A stretch of DNA of 64,000 nt from an uncultured Pseudohongiella sp. (GTDB lineage: Bacteria; Pseudomonadota; Gammaproteobacteria; Pseudomonadales; Pseudohongiellaceae), in contig OX638341.1 in the NCBI GenBank assembly GCA_951812965.1, positions 1,222,438 to 1,286,437 of the forward strand, in the 5' to 3' direction. Shown here in pieces: positions 41,896 through 50,289 of this stretch. Each line of letters begins with the position of its first letter. Position 1 is the stretch's first letter. The notes under the pieces were generated by a model. That model searched no databases, was not told the origin of the DNA, and saw nothing but the letters and a program-made list of their open reading frames with translations. A program made the translations under genes and the position numbers.

Positions 41896-42378
41896 ATGGC
41901 ATCCATGAAGGCAAGAATTTTCAGTCTGGCGAATCGAGTGCGATTGTACTGCGCAGCCTTGCTTGCAGCGCTCTTTTTGCAGTTTTCAGCACCACAGGCA
42001 ATCGAGGCTGATGAGGGGGCCTGGCGGGTCGTGAATTACTGGTCCGAATGGTGTGCTCCCTGTCGTGTAGAGATTCCGATGCTGAATGCACTTCAGGAAC
42101 GTTTGAACTCCAGCGACATCCGGATAGTCGGCATTAATTTCGATGACGACCCTCGAGAAGTCACCCTCGATATCGCGAACGAGCTGGGCATTGAATTTCC
42201 CGTGCTTGGCCGACAGGAAATAGAAGCGCTTGGGCTTCGGCCCCCGGATGTATTGCCCACCACCTACATTCTTTCTCCGTCTGGTGAAGTGACTGCGAAG
42301 CTGATAGGAATGCAGAGCGAGCAGGACATTCTCAAGGAACTGGCGAGTCAGGGTCTGGTTGAAGAGACTCAACCATGA
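41896..42378 (+). CDS. TlpA/ResA-type thioredoxin-like protein
   Basis: A 160-aa protein with a hydrophobic N-terminal region (LYCAALLAALFLQFSAPQAIEAD). The thioredoxin fold has WSEWCAPCRVEIPML, with the CxxC redox centre, and a cis-Pro region near VLPTTYILSPSGEVTAKLIG. Such proteins reduce disulfides or cytochrome c haem-site cysteines in the periplasm. It overlaps the next gene by 4 bases (ATGA), so the two are translationally coupled. The neighbour has a CxCC cluster that may be its substrate. Confidence 0.85.
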   Translation: MASMKARIFSLANRVRLYCAALLAALFLQFSAPQAIEADEGAWRVVNYWSEWCAPCRVEIPMLNALQERLNSSDIRIVGINFDDDPREVTLDIANELGIEFPVLGRQEIEALGLRPPDVLPTTYILSPSGEVTAKLIGMQSEQDILKELASQGLVEETQP

Positions 42379-43583
42379 ATACGCCGCCAAAGTCCCTGTT
42401 TTTCAATCTCGCCGCTTCCACGGTCGCGGCGTTTGTTGTTTCAGGCCCGGTCTTGGCTGCTGACGTCTCTGTCACGCGCCTGGAAACACCTGCCCCGTCG
42501 AATAGCAGTCTTTCACGAGTAGTGGCCGACGAATCAGGGCGGATTTACTTGTCCTGGGTTAACCACAGTGAGGAAGTTGCCAGTCTTGTCTTTTCTCAAC
42601 TGACGGATGACAAATGGTCCGAGCCACAGACGGTCAGTCAGGGAGACGACTGGTTCTTCAACTGGGCGGATTTTCCCATGCTGTCCGTCAATCAGGGCAA
42701 CAAGACCGCGCATTGGTTGAAAATGAGCGCGGAAGGCAACTATGACTACGACATTGAAGCGAAATTCTTCGATTCGGGACATCAGGGGTGGAGTGAGCCG
42801 AGGATAATCCACAATGACGGAGTCAGTGCGGAGCACGGTTTCGTCTCCATGCTGCCGGTGGGAGCGGGGCGCACATTGATCTCCTGGCTTGATGGGCGAA
42901 ATACAAAGTCGGGTGAAAGCCACAGTGCGATGACATTGCGCGCTGGCGTGTTTGATTCAACCGGCCTGACGATTGACGAATGGGAACTGGATAGCCGGGT
43001 CTGCGAATGCTGTCAGACCAGTTCCGCGATGACTGCCGCGGGCCCTATCGTGGTGTACCGGAATCGATCGGATGAAGAAATCAGGGACATCTATTTCACC
43101 CGCTATGTCAATGGCGCCTGGACGGCGCCGCAAGCAGTTCACAACGACGACTGGCGGATTGCCGGTTGCCCGGTGAACGGGCCGGCGGTTGCCGCACGGG
43201 ACGATCAGGTAGCCGTCAGTTGGTTCACCGCCAAAGACGATACGCCTGCAGTCAAATTGGCGCTGTCTGACGATGGTGGAATGAGCTATTCCGAACCGGT
43301 GCCGGTGGCCGGCCCGCATACGATCGGCCGTGTTGGCGTCGCCATTCTTAAATCAGGCCGCGTCGTAGTGAGCTGGCTCGACACGGAAAGAGATGGCACA
43401 CACATCATGCTTTCTCTCTTCACTCAGGACGGCGAGTTCGTCAGCAGCACCGAAGTTGCGGCAACAAGCGCTTCTCGCCGCAGCGGCTTTCCCGTGATCG
43501 TTGAAACAGACGAGTCAGTCTACGTAACCTGGACCGATATCAGCGAGGCTCCGCAAGTCAATGTCGCAAGGGTAGATTTCTGA
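42375..43583 (+). CDS. Exported beta-propeller protein with a CxCC motif (sialidase/BNR-like)
   Basis: A 402-aa protein with a signal peptide (SLFFNLAASTVAAFVVSGPVLAAD). It is built of repeating Asp-rich blades (SRVVADESGRIYLSWVNHSEEVASLVFSQL, VYRNRSDEEIRDIYF, LALSDDGGMSYSEPV, LKSGRVVVSWLDTERDGTHIML), as in BNR/sialidase-like propellers. A conserved-looking cluster CECCQTSSA occurs near residue 213 and a second Cys appears in AGCPVNGPAV. This CxCC form is known in an uncharacterised secreted family, often near TlpA proteins. It may bind a metal or haem; no sialidase Asp-box set is clearly present. It is the last gene before tRNA-Ser. Confidence 0.75.
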   Translation: MNTPPKSLFFNLAASTVAAFVVSGPVLAADVSVTRLETPAPSNSSLSRVVADESGRIYLSWVNHSEEVASLVFSQLTDDKWSEPQTVSQGDDWFFNWADFPMLSVNQGNKTAHWLKMSAEGNYDYDIEAKFFDSGHQGWSEPRIIHNDGVSAEHGFVSMLPVGAGRTLISWLDGRNTKSGESHSAMTLRAGVFDSTGLTIDEWELDSRVCECCQTSSAMTAAGPIVVYRNRSDEEIRDIYFTRYVNGAWTAPQAVHNDDWRIAGCPVNGPAVAARDDQVAVSWFTAKDDTPAVKLALSDDGGMSYSEPVPVAGPHTIGRVGVAILKSGRVVVSWLDTERDGTHIMLSLFTQDGEFVSSTEVAATSASRRSGFPVIVETDESVYVTWTDISEAPQVNVARVDF

Positions 43584-43615
43584 TGCCTGTTTGAGGCAGG
43601 GAATCTCAGGCCGGC

Positions 43616-43633
43616 AATTCCCATTTGGGAATT
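43616..43633. terminator. Perfect hairpin between a coding gene and tRNA-Ser
   Basis: AATTCCC and GGGAATT form a 7-bp stem with loop ATTT, 32 bases after the CxCC gene. No strong T run follows on either strand, so this may be a weak bidirectional terminator or a processing site for the convergent tRNA. Confidence 0.4.
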
Positions 43634-43672
43634 CGGAACATCGCGCGACATTCTCCAACAATTGGAACAATC

Positions 43673-43762
43673 TGGCGGAGAGGCAGGGATTTGAACCCTG
43701 GGAGGGCTTGCGCCCTCTCTTGATTTCGAATCAAGCCCGTTCAACCGCTCCGGCACCTCTCC
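43673..43762 (-). tRNA. tRNA-Ser (anticodon CGA), with encoded CCA
   Basis: The minus strand folds as a class II tRNA: 5' GGAGAGG pairs with 3' CCTCTCC, discriminator G, then CCA encoded in DNA. The anticodon stem-loop CTTGA-TTCGAAA-TCAAG gives CGA, reading UCG serine codons. A long variable arm (GAGGGCGCAAGCCCTC) and the GGTTCAAATCC T-loop are present. Confidence 0.95.
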
Positions 43763-43877
43763 GAAGCCGGGATTATAGACTCGATTGAAGTAATTTCCCG
43801 AGTTTTGGTGGGATTCAGGCGCGCATCTCCACAGCAGTTCCCATTCAAGCCTTGGTCCGGATATCTGCACCAGAGAG

Positions 43878-44336
43878 TCAAGCCGCTTGCGTGGTTACTG
43901 TCAGCCGTTGTCCAAGTGCTTTAAGCGCTTTTTCGATCTGGCCGATGTGCGAGCGATGGTCGAGGTCAAGAAGACGTCGTACCGCGCCTTCCGAAACTCC
44001 GAGCCGTGTGGCCAGCGCGGTGTTTCCAATTCCGTCGGCGCGCATCGCGTTGTACAACGCAATCTTGGCGGCAGCAAGCGCCGGTAAAGCGATCATGGGC
44101 CGCCCTCGCGCGGCAGAAGGTTTGGGAATGTCGCGCCGTGCCCCGATGTAACCTCCCAAGGCAGCTATCAGGCAATCTCGTGCCTGCGCCAGCGCCTCGG
44201 ATTCGTTTCCCCCTTCGGTCAGGGCTTCCGGAATGTCGGAGAAGAATACAAGGATCGAGCCATCCTCCTGGCGCGCCAATTCCGCGGGCCATGCCATAGT
44301 CTGAGTCACACCTATTTCCCCTTTATGCCGTTCCAA
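43878..44336 (-). CDS. hicB: HicB-type antitoxin
   Basis: A 152-aa protein. The N-terminal half (MAWPAELARQEDGSILVFFSDIPEALTEGGNESEALAQARDCL) is the HicB RNase-H-like fold. The C-terminal part (NTALATRLGVSEGAVRRLLDLDHRSHIGQIEKALKALGQ) is a helix-turn-helix that binds the promoter. It neutralises the HicA ribonuclease. The gene starts one base after hicA, in the order toxin then antitoxin. The real start may be the later Met in TQTMAWPAE. Confidence 0.88.
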   Translation of the reverse strand: MERHKGEIGVTQTMAWPAELARQEDGSILVFFSDIPEALTEGGNESEALAQARDCLIAALGGYIGARRDIPKPSAARGRPMIALPALAAAKIALYNAMRADGIGNTALATRLGVSEGAVRRLLDLDHRSHIGQIEKALKALGQRLTVTTQAA

Positions 44337-44337
44337 C

Positions 44338-44550
44338 TCACAAGTCTTCTCGATTCAGGCCCAGTTGCCGGACAATTGCGGACAGAAGTCCCGCACCGAT
44401 CTCCTTGCGGCGGTCCTTGACCGTTGTAAATCGATTCCCGTAATTAAGCCGCCCATGGCTTCCCTTACCCGGACGGGTATCAAAACGAACTGCCACACCA
44501 CGTTCTCTACCCAGTCGCCGCACACGGCGGACAACCTCGTTACCAGTCAT
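44338..44550 (-). CDS. hicA: HicA-type mRNA interferase toxin
   Basis: A 70-aa protein from the ATG at 44550 (MTGNEVVRRVRRLGRERG). It contains the conserved catalytic GSHGRL(N/Y) motif with His near residue 32, and FTTVKDRRKEIGAGLLSAIVRQLGLN at the end. HicA cleaves mRNA in the ribosome-independent manner. It is followed by hicB one base later. The IS1202-like element is inserted 28-45 bases upstream of the start, which may separate the pair from its original promoter. Confidence 0.88.
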   Translation of the reverse strand: MTGNEVVRRVRRLGRERGVAVRFDTRPGKGSHGRLNYGNRFTTVKDRRKEIGAGLLSAIVRQLGLNREDL

Positions 44551-44594
44551 AATAATCGTACATATATGTGCGATGCAACAATGCCGCGGGCGCT

Positions 44595-45978
44595 GTGTAG
44601 AGAGCACATAATCTGTCCGGTCTTGTAGCACAAGGTCTGTCCGGTTCTCATCGGATGCGGGAGGAAGCATCTGATGAGACGAACAGCCTGGTTGCAGGAG
44701 ACGCGAATGGAACGTTTTGAGGAAGCCTTTGGTGCGTGGACGGAGAGTCGGCTGACGCAGGAAGAAGCTGCGCGGCTGCTTGGGGTGTGTGAGCGCACGT
44801 TTCGGCGCTGGATAGATCGGTATGAGGAAGCGGGCCTGGACGGATTGATCGACAAGCGCTTGTCGCAAGCATCGAACCGTCGCGCGCCGGTCGACGAAGT
44901 GATGGCGTTGGTGGATCGCTACCGGAACCGTCACCGGGGTTGGAACGTGCGTCATTTTCATGCCTGGTACCGGCGCGATGGCGGGAAGCGCAGCTACACC
45001 TGGGTGAAGAACGCCTTGCAGGCAGCGGGCCTGGTGGCGCGGGCGTCACGCCGCGGAGCGCATCGCAAGCGGCGGGAGCCGGCGCCGTGGCCGGGCATGC
45101 TGTTGCACCAGGATGGCAGTCGCCATGAATGGGCGCCGGGTCGGATGTGGGATCTGATCGTGACCATGGACGACGCCACGAACGCGCATTACTCGATGTT
45201 CTTTTGCGAGGAGGAAGGTACGTGGAGCAGCTTTCGCGGCATCCGCGAGGTGATTGATGCGCGCGGTCTGTTCTGTTCGCTGTATACCGACCGCGGCAGT
45301 CACTACTGGCACACGCCGACGGCGGGCGGCAAAGTGGACAAGGGCAATCCGACGCAGTTTGGACGGGCGATGAGGCAGCTGGGCATCGAGATGATTCCGG
45401 CGTACTCGCCGGAGGCGCGGGGCCGTTCGGAGCGAGCGTTCAAGACGCACCAGGACCGACTGGTGAAGGAGTTGGCGCTGGCGGGGGTTGCGGAGATGGA
45501 AGCGGCGAATCGGTACTTGCGGGAGACGTACCTGCCGGCCTTCAACGCGGAGTTCGCGCGGCCGCCGCGGGAGGAAGGGTCCGCCTTCGTGGCCTGCGGC
45601 GACGCCGATCGGCTGGACGAGATCCTGTGCGAGCACCATGAGCGGGTCGTCGGGCACGACAACTGCGTACGCTTTCGTCGAAAGGTGCTGCAGATTCCGC
45701 CGGATCGGTACCGTTGTCACTATGTGAAGGCGACAGTCAAGGTCTTGCAGTATCTGGATGGGTGCGTTGCGATCCGCCACGGCCCGCGCGAACTGGCGCG
45801 ATACGACTCCCAGGGGAAACTATTGACGGAGAATTTACGGACCGCCGCGTAGGAACGCGGCGGCGGCCGGCGTCTGGGGGGGCCTTTCCGGGCTACGCCC
45901 TCCAAGGCCCCCCAGACGCCAAAAACAAACCGGACAGATCATTTGCTACAGAACCGGACATTTCTATTTGCTCTTAAC
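44595..45978 (+). mobile_element. IS1202/ISNCY-like insertion sequence
   Basis: A 1384-bp element. Both ends carry matched subterminal motifs (TGTCCGG twice, 24 bases apart, with TGTAGCA between); the ends read GTGTAGAGAGCAC and, from the other side, GTTAAGAGCAAAT. It is flanked by a perfect 17-bp direct repeat ACAATGCCGCGGGCGCT (44578-44594 and 45979-45995). Such long target duplications are reported for the ISTde1-type subgroup of the IS1202 family, formerly among ISNCY. The encoded DDE transposase is intact. Confidence 0.85.
44674..45852 (+). CDS. DDE transposase of the IS1202/ISNCY-like element
   Basis: A 392-aa protein; GGAGGAAG lies before the ATG at 44674, and a second ATG with AGGAG at 44707 is an alternative start. 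The N-terminal helix-turn-helix runs through LTQEEAARLLGVCERTFRRWIDRYEEAGLDGLIDKRL. The integrase core shows LLHQDGSRHEW, SLYTDRGSHYW and PEARGRSERAFKTHQDRL, giving the D, D and E residues of the catalytic triad. The C-terminal beta-barrel region follows (PDRYRCHYVKATVKVLQYLDG). The gene is intact and the element looks recent. The family placement is by eye. Confidence 0.87.
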   Translation: MRRTAWLQETRMERFEEAFGAWTESRLTQEEAARLLGVCERTFRRWIDRYEEAGLDGLIDKRLSQASNRRAPVDEVMALVDRYRNRHRGWNVRHFHAWYRRDGGKRSYTWVKNALQAAGLVARASRRGAHRKRREPAPWPGMLLHQDGSRHEWAPGRMWDLIVTMDDATNAHYSMFFCEEEGTWSSFRGIREVIDARGLFCSLYTDRGSHYWHTPTAGGKVDKGNPTQFGRAMRQLGIEMIPAYSPEARGRSERAFKTHQDRLVKELALAGVAEMEAANRYLRETYLPAFNAEFARPPREEGSAFVACGDADRLDEILCEHHERVVGHDNCVRFRRKVLQIPPDRYRCHYVKATVKVLQYLDGCVAIRHGPRELARYDSQGKLLTENLRTAA

Positions 45979-46185
45979 ACAATGCCGCGGGCGCTATATG
46001 GGCGTAGCTGCCGATGAACGGCATCTTCCCCGAGAAGTTATTAGACCGGACCCAGCGGAGATATCATTCAGCAGGCCGCCAATTCGCGGGAGTGGGGTTT
46101 CCTGGTGGTGAAAATGTTTTTTGGAGCCAAATTCAGCTTAGAATCAGACTTGGTGTTACGAACTTGTTGATGACGGGAAAGATCT

Positions 46186-46803
46186 ATGAATCATTCAAAT
46201 AATCACACTCGAAGACTACTGTGGCTGCTCTTGCTGTTACCCGTGGTTTTTCTTGCCGGCCACATTTCGGCCCAGCGCACCGTCGAGCCGTCCTGCGACA
46301 TGTGCCAGGCCGAGTTGGTGCCGCTGGAAGAAATTCAGCGATATGTGCAAATCGGCCAGAGCGAAGCCGTGGGCGATATGCAGATCCGCTCGATCGACGT
46401 CGGCCGCACTCAGGTGCAGGTTTCGCTGGTGCATCGTAATGCCCTGGCAGAGCGCGCCAACCGGGTGGCCGAACACAGCCTGGTTACCGAAGTCTATTAC
46501 ATGCTTTCCGGCGGGGGCACCGTGCTCACCGGGCCCGAATTGATCGACCCGGTTCCGAGAGCCGCGGACAGCTACAACGTCACCAATCTAAATGGCCCGG
46601 GACACAATGCCGCGGATGTGCGCAACGGCGTGACGACCGATCTTGAGGCGGGCGACGTATTCGTGATTCCGGCGGGCACGGGCCACGAGTTCATCGAGAT
46701 CCCCGATCATGCCACCTATATCACCTTCCGGATCGATCCCGACAAGGTAGTCGCTTTAATGAACGCCGAGGATTCGGCCGCTTTTCTCGAAGAGCGGCTT
46801 TGA
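46186..46803 (+). CDS. Exported cupin-domain protein
   Basis: A 205-aa protein with a signal peptide (LWLLLLLPVVFLAGHISAQR). The mature chain has a CDMC motif near residue 37, then the single cupin barrel: VAEHSLVTEVYYMLSGGGTVLTG and TTDLEAGDVFVIPAGTGHEFIEI. The His/Glu residues of the two cupin motifs fit a metal centre. It may be a dioxygenase or isomerase-type cupin, but no substrate is clear. Its stop codon is overlapped by the amidohydrolase start, so the two are coupled, and a quinoprotein follows. Confidence 0.82.
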   Translation: MNHSNNHTRRLLWLLLLLPVVFLAGHISAQRTVEPSCDMCQAELVPLEEIQRYVQIGQSEAVGDMQIRSIDVGRTQVQVSLVHRNALAERANRVAEHSLVTEVYYMLSGGGTVLTGPELIDPVPRAADSYNVTNLNGPGHNAADVRNGVTTDLEAGDVFVIPAGTGHEFIEIPDHATYITFRIDPDKVVALMNAEDSAAFLEERL

Positions 46804-48197
46804 AGCGGTTTTCGATGATCCGGATTCCGCTCTGCCTGTTCGTGGCGCCCGCAAGCTTCGCCCTGCTTTGCGCGGCGCTCGGCGCCTTCGCGCAAATTCC
46901 GGCAGCCGGGCCAGATGCGGCGCAGATGGTGTGCTTCGCGAATGCGCGCCTGATCGATGGACGGGGCCGGGTTTTCGACAATGCGACGCTGCTTATACGC
47001 GGCGATGTCATCCTTGATGTCGGCGTCGCGAATCCCGGCTGTGACATCACGCAAGATCTGACCGGCAAGACCGTCATCCCCGCCCTGGTCAACACCCATG
47101 CCCATCTCGGATGGGAAGCTTACGGCGACTGGGGCTCGCAATTCTTCACCGACGAGAACCTGATCGATCATCTTTATCGGCATGCCTATTACGGCGTGGG
47201 AACCATCATCTCGACCGGCAGCGACAAGGAAGACGTGGCGCTACGCGTCAAGCTCGAGCAGCAGAAAGGCAATATCGGCGGCGCCCGCTACCACCTTTCG
47301 CCCGGCCTGGGTTCGCCGGGTGGCGGCCCGAATCCGCGATTGACCGACGATCCCGATTATTGGGGAGTGAACCCAGTCGCGGATCCGGAACAGGGAGTCC
47401 GCACGGTGCGCGATCTCGCCGCGCGCGGCTACCGGATCGCCAAGATCTGGATCGATGACCGGGACGAGCGCCGCGGCGCGCAGATCAAGGTTGCGCCGGA
47501 GATTTATCGGGCTGTATTGAATGAGGCCGCGAATCAGGACATCCGCATAATCGCGCATGCCACGACCTTGGCGGATCACAAGGCGCTGGTCGCAGCAGGT
47601 AGCCGGCGCTTCATACACATGCCCTATGACGCAGCCGTGGACGATGAATACCTTGAAATGGTGCGGCGCAACAATGTCTATATCGTTCCTACCCTGGGCA
47701 TGATCACCAAGCGCGAGCCCTGGTACGTTCCGGCATTCCGCGACCCCTTCTTCCACGATCAGGTTCCGCCCGCTGTGCTCGAGTCGCTGAACGAGAACTA
47801 CTCGCCGCCTCCGGCCGAGCGCAGCGCCGCCGAGGAACAACGCTCTGCGATGCTGGCGGCCAATCTGCTCAAACTGAAAGATCAGGTTATCCTCGGCACC
47901 GACGCTGGCGCCGTGGGAGACTTCTTCGGCTATGCCGATCATGTGGAGCTGGCCTTGTTCGTGCGAATGGGCATGACCCCGATGGAAGCTCTGGTTGCGA
48001 GTACGTCACGCGCTGCCGAAGCATTCGGGCTGGACACCGTGGGATCGCTTGCGGCAGGCATGGCGGCAGACTTCCTCATCCTGGACGCAAACCCGCTGGA
48101 CGACATCGCCAACACCCGGCTGATCGACGAAGTCTATCTTCGCGGACAGCGCGTGGACCGGAAAGGATTGAGAGCGTTATGGACCGAAGAAAATTGA
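46800..48197 (+). CDS. Exported metal-dependent amidohydrolase
   Basis: A 465-aa protein. A TTG at 46800 overlaps the previous stop; an ATG at 46815 gives a 460-aa product. A hydrophobic signal (IPLCLFVAPASFALLCAALGAFAQ) follows. The TIM-barrel amidohydrolase has the strand-1 motif NTHAHLG (HxH), a HATTLADHKAL strand, RFIHMPYDAAVDDEY and VILGTDAGAVGDF with the final Asp. It is typical of the imidazolonepropionase/prolidase-like group of exported members. It would hydrolyse an amide or lactone. The gene lies between the cupin and quinoprotein genes with overlaps on both sides. Confidence 0.87.
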   Translation: MKRFSMIRIPLCLFVAPASFALLCAALGAFAQIPAAGPDAAQMVCFANARLIDGRGRVFDNATLLIRGDVILDVGVANPGCDITQDLTGKTVIPALVNTHAHLGWEAYGDWGSQFFTDENLIDHLYRHAYYGVGTIISTGSDKEDVALRVKLEQQKGNIGGARYHLSPGLGSPGGGPNPRLTDDPDYWGVNPVADPEQGVRTVRDLAARGYRIAKIWIDDRDERRGAQIKVAPEIYRAVLNEAANQDIRIIAHATTLADHKALVAAGSRRFIHMPYDAAVDDEYLEMVRRNNVYIVPTLGMITKREPWYVPAFRDPFFHDQVPPAVLESLNENYSPPPAERSAAEEQRSAMLAANLLKLKDQVILGTDAGAVGDFFGYADHVELALFVRMGMTPMEALVASTSRAAEAFGLDTVGSLAAGMAADFLILDANPLDDIANTRLIDEVYLRGQRVDRKGLRALWTEEN

Positions 48198-50173
48198 ATG
48201 GCTGGTCTGGCCTGAGGGCTTTGGCTTCCTTTTGTGTGGGAAGCGGATTTCTGTTTGCCGGTTTCGCCGCCTTTGGGCAATACGGCGATTCTACGGGCGA
48301 ATGGCCGAGCTACGCCGCGGACGCGGGCTCTACCAAGTACACTGCCCTCAGCCAGATCGACGCGGACAATTTCGGCGATCTCGAAATCGCCTGGCGCTGG
48401 CGGTCCATCGATGCCGATCTCGACTTGGCCGCGTTGCTCGGTGCCGACTCGGAACCACCGGGATTCGGCCGGCTGCAGGCGACGCCGCTCATGATCGACG
48501 GCGTGCTCTACATGCTCACCGCGCTGAACCAGGTCGCGGCGCTCGATGCGGCCAGCGGCGAGACCTTATGGACTCATGATCCGCAGGTTTATCTTTCCGG
48601 CCCGTCCATCAGTCCGTTGGGTTTTCATCATCGCGGCGTCGCCTGGTGGAGCGACGGCGAAGACTCGCGGGTGATTGTCAGCACCAACGACGGCTATGTA
48701 TTTTCGCTGATTGCCGAAACCGGTGCAGTGGACACCGAGTTCGCCGGCGGCCGGGTCGATATGACCGAAGGCATTCCCAGGGCCGAACGCGACGGCCTGG
48801 ACTGGCAGGGCGCCCAGCCTCTCGGCGCGGTATCACCGCCGGTGGTGGTGGAGGATGTCGTAGTCGTACAGCAGATCACATCCAACCGGCCCCGCTTCAA
48901 GGAACGCCCGCCGACCTGGATTCGCGGCTTTGATGTTCGCAGCGGTGAATTGATCTGGACTTTCCATACGATTCCCCAGCAAGGCGAATTCGGCGTAGAA
49001 ACCTGGCAGGAGGAATCCTGGCGCTATACCGGCAACGGCGGCGTCTGGACAATGATGAGCGCCGATCTTGAATTGGGTTACGTCTATCTGCCGACTGAAG
49101 CGCCGACCAACGATTTCTTCGGTGGCCATCGCCCCGGCGACAATCTCTTCACCCAGAGCCTGGTCGCGCTCGATGCCCGCAGCGGTGAGCGCGTCTGGCA
49201 CTTCCAGATGATCCATCACGGCATCTGGGACTACGACACGCCCGCGGCGCCGAACCTGATCGACATCAATGTCGACGGCAGGGAAATCCGGGCCATCGCC
49301 CAGGTCACCAAGCAGGGATTCGTCTATGTGTTCGACCGCGCGACCGGCGTGCCGGTCTGGCCCATGGAAGAGAGGCCCGTGCCGGAAGGCATCATTCCAG
49401 GCGAAAGAACCTCGCCGACCCAGCCTTTCCCGACCAGGCCGCCGCCCTTCGCGACCCAGGGACTGAGCGAAGACGACCTGATCGATTTCACGCCGGAATT
49501 ACGCGCCGAGGCGTTGGAAATACTGGAAAACTACACCTATGGACCCCTGTTCACACCGCCGAGTCTGCCGGATGACAACGGCCACCGCGGCACGATCCTG
49601 ATGCCGGGAGCGGGCGGTGGCGCGAACTGGCCAGGGGCCGGGATTGACCCTGAATCGGGTGTGCTGTTCGTTCCTTCATCGAACAATCCCACGGTCCCCT
49701 TGATGGCCACTCTCGACGCCGACGAATCCAATTTCAACTACACGCGCCTGTCGAACCAGGGCGTGCCCGGACCGCAGCGTCTGCCGATTCTCAAGCCGCC
49801 GTATTCGACGATAACTGCCTATGACATGAATCGGGGCGAGATTCTCTGGCAAGTTCCCAATGGTGCGGGTTCGGCGCGGGTGGAGAACAGTCCGGCACTG
49901 GCAGGGATCGAACTGCCTCCGCTTGGCGGCGGCGGCCGCCATTCAGTGCTGGTGACGGCCAGCTTGCTGATTCACGCGCAAAACACCGGCGGCAGGCCGA
50001 TACTGGTGGCTCGCGACAAGGCGACCGGCGAAGAATTGGCGAGCGTTGAATTGCCCGCCAATCCGGGTGGGGCGCCGATGAGTTACCTGGTAGACGACAG
50101 GCAGTACATTGCCTTGAGCGTTCTCACCACGCCTGTACCGGAGTTGGTGGTCTTTGCCCTGCCAGCAATCTGA
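48179..50173 (+). CDS. PQQ-dependent dehydrogenase (glucose-dehydrogenase-type quinoprotein)
   Basis: A 664-aa exported protein from the ATG at 48179, which overlaps the amidohydrolase gene by 19 bases and has AAGGA upstream. Signal region LASFCVGSGFLFAGFAAFGQ. It starts WPSYAADAGSTKYTALSQID, then shows propeller strands such as ALDAASGETLWTH and ALDARSGERVWHFQ. The active-site motif is IHHGIWDYDT (D351), followed by VTKQGFVYVFDRATGVPVWPMEERPVPEG. This matches the glucose-dehydrogenase-like quinoproteins at 15364 and 36889. It would be reoxidised by ubiquinone or a cytochrome. It ends the three-gene operon with the cupin and amidohydrolase. Confidence 0.89.
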   Translation: MDRRKLNGWSGLRALASFCVGSGFLFAGFAAFGQYGDSTGEWPSYAADAGSTKYTALSQIDADNFGDLEIAWRWRSIDADLDLAALLGADSEPPGFGRLQATPLMIDGVLYMLTALNQVAALDAASGETLWTHDPQVYLSGPSISPLGFHHRGVAWWSDGEDSRVIVSTNDGYVFSLIAETGAVDTEFAGGRVDMTEGIPRAERDGLDWQGAQPLGAVSPPVVVEDVVVVQQITSNRPRFKERPPTWIRGFDVRSGELIWTFHTIPQQGEFGVETWQEESWRYTGNGGVWTMMSADLELGYVYLPTEAPTNDFFGGHRPGDNLFTQSLVALDARSGERVWHFQMIHHGIWDYDTPAAPNLIDINVDGREIRAIAQVTKQGFVYVFDRATGVPVWPMEERPVPEGIIPGERTSPTQPFPTRPPPFATQGLSEDDLIDFTPELRAEALEILENYTYGPLFTPPSLPDDNGHRGTILMPGAGGGANWPGAGIDPESGVLFVPSSNNPTVPLMATLDADESNFNYTRLSNQGVPGPQRLPILKPPYSTITAYDMNRGEILWQVPNGAGSARVENSPALAGIELPPLGGGGRHSVLVTASLLIHAQNTGGRPILVARDKATGEELASVELPANPGGAPMSYLVDDRQYIALSVLTTPVPELVVFALPAI

Positions 50174-50207
50174 TTCACACCCCCAAGAACGGTGCTCAAT
50201 GAAAAGC

Positions 50208-50277
50208 GGGCGAGGCATGCCTCGCCCCTACAGCAGAATGCGTGTGCCTACGGGTAGGGGCGAGGCATGCCTCGCCC
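50208..50277. repeat. GTAG-REP pair (outward facing)
   Basis: Perfect palindromes at 50208-50227 (followed by CTAC) and 50258-50277 (preceded by GTAG), a tail-to-tail pair unlike the head-to-head pairs at 3603, 22007 and 57840. It lies between the convergent quinoprotein and ankyrin genes. Confidence 0.9.
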
Positions 50278-50289
50278 GAATGGCGATGG

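Noticed and set aside
43520..43870. Open frames crossing the tRNA-Ser gene
   Set aside because: They overlap a complete tRNA cloverleaf and have no homology-like features.
46050..46120. A possible remnant of a 2-oxoglutarate/Fe(II) oxygenase (frame with IIQQAANSREWGFLVVK)
   Set aside because: The match covers about 17 residues only, with stops on both sides; too short to call a pseudogene.
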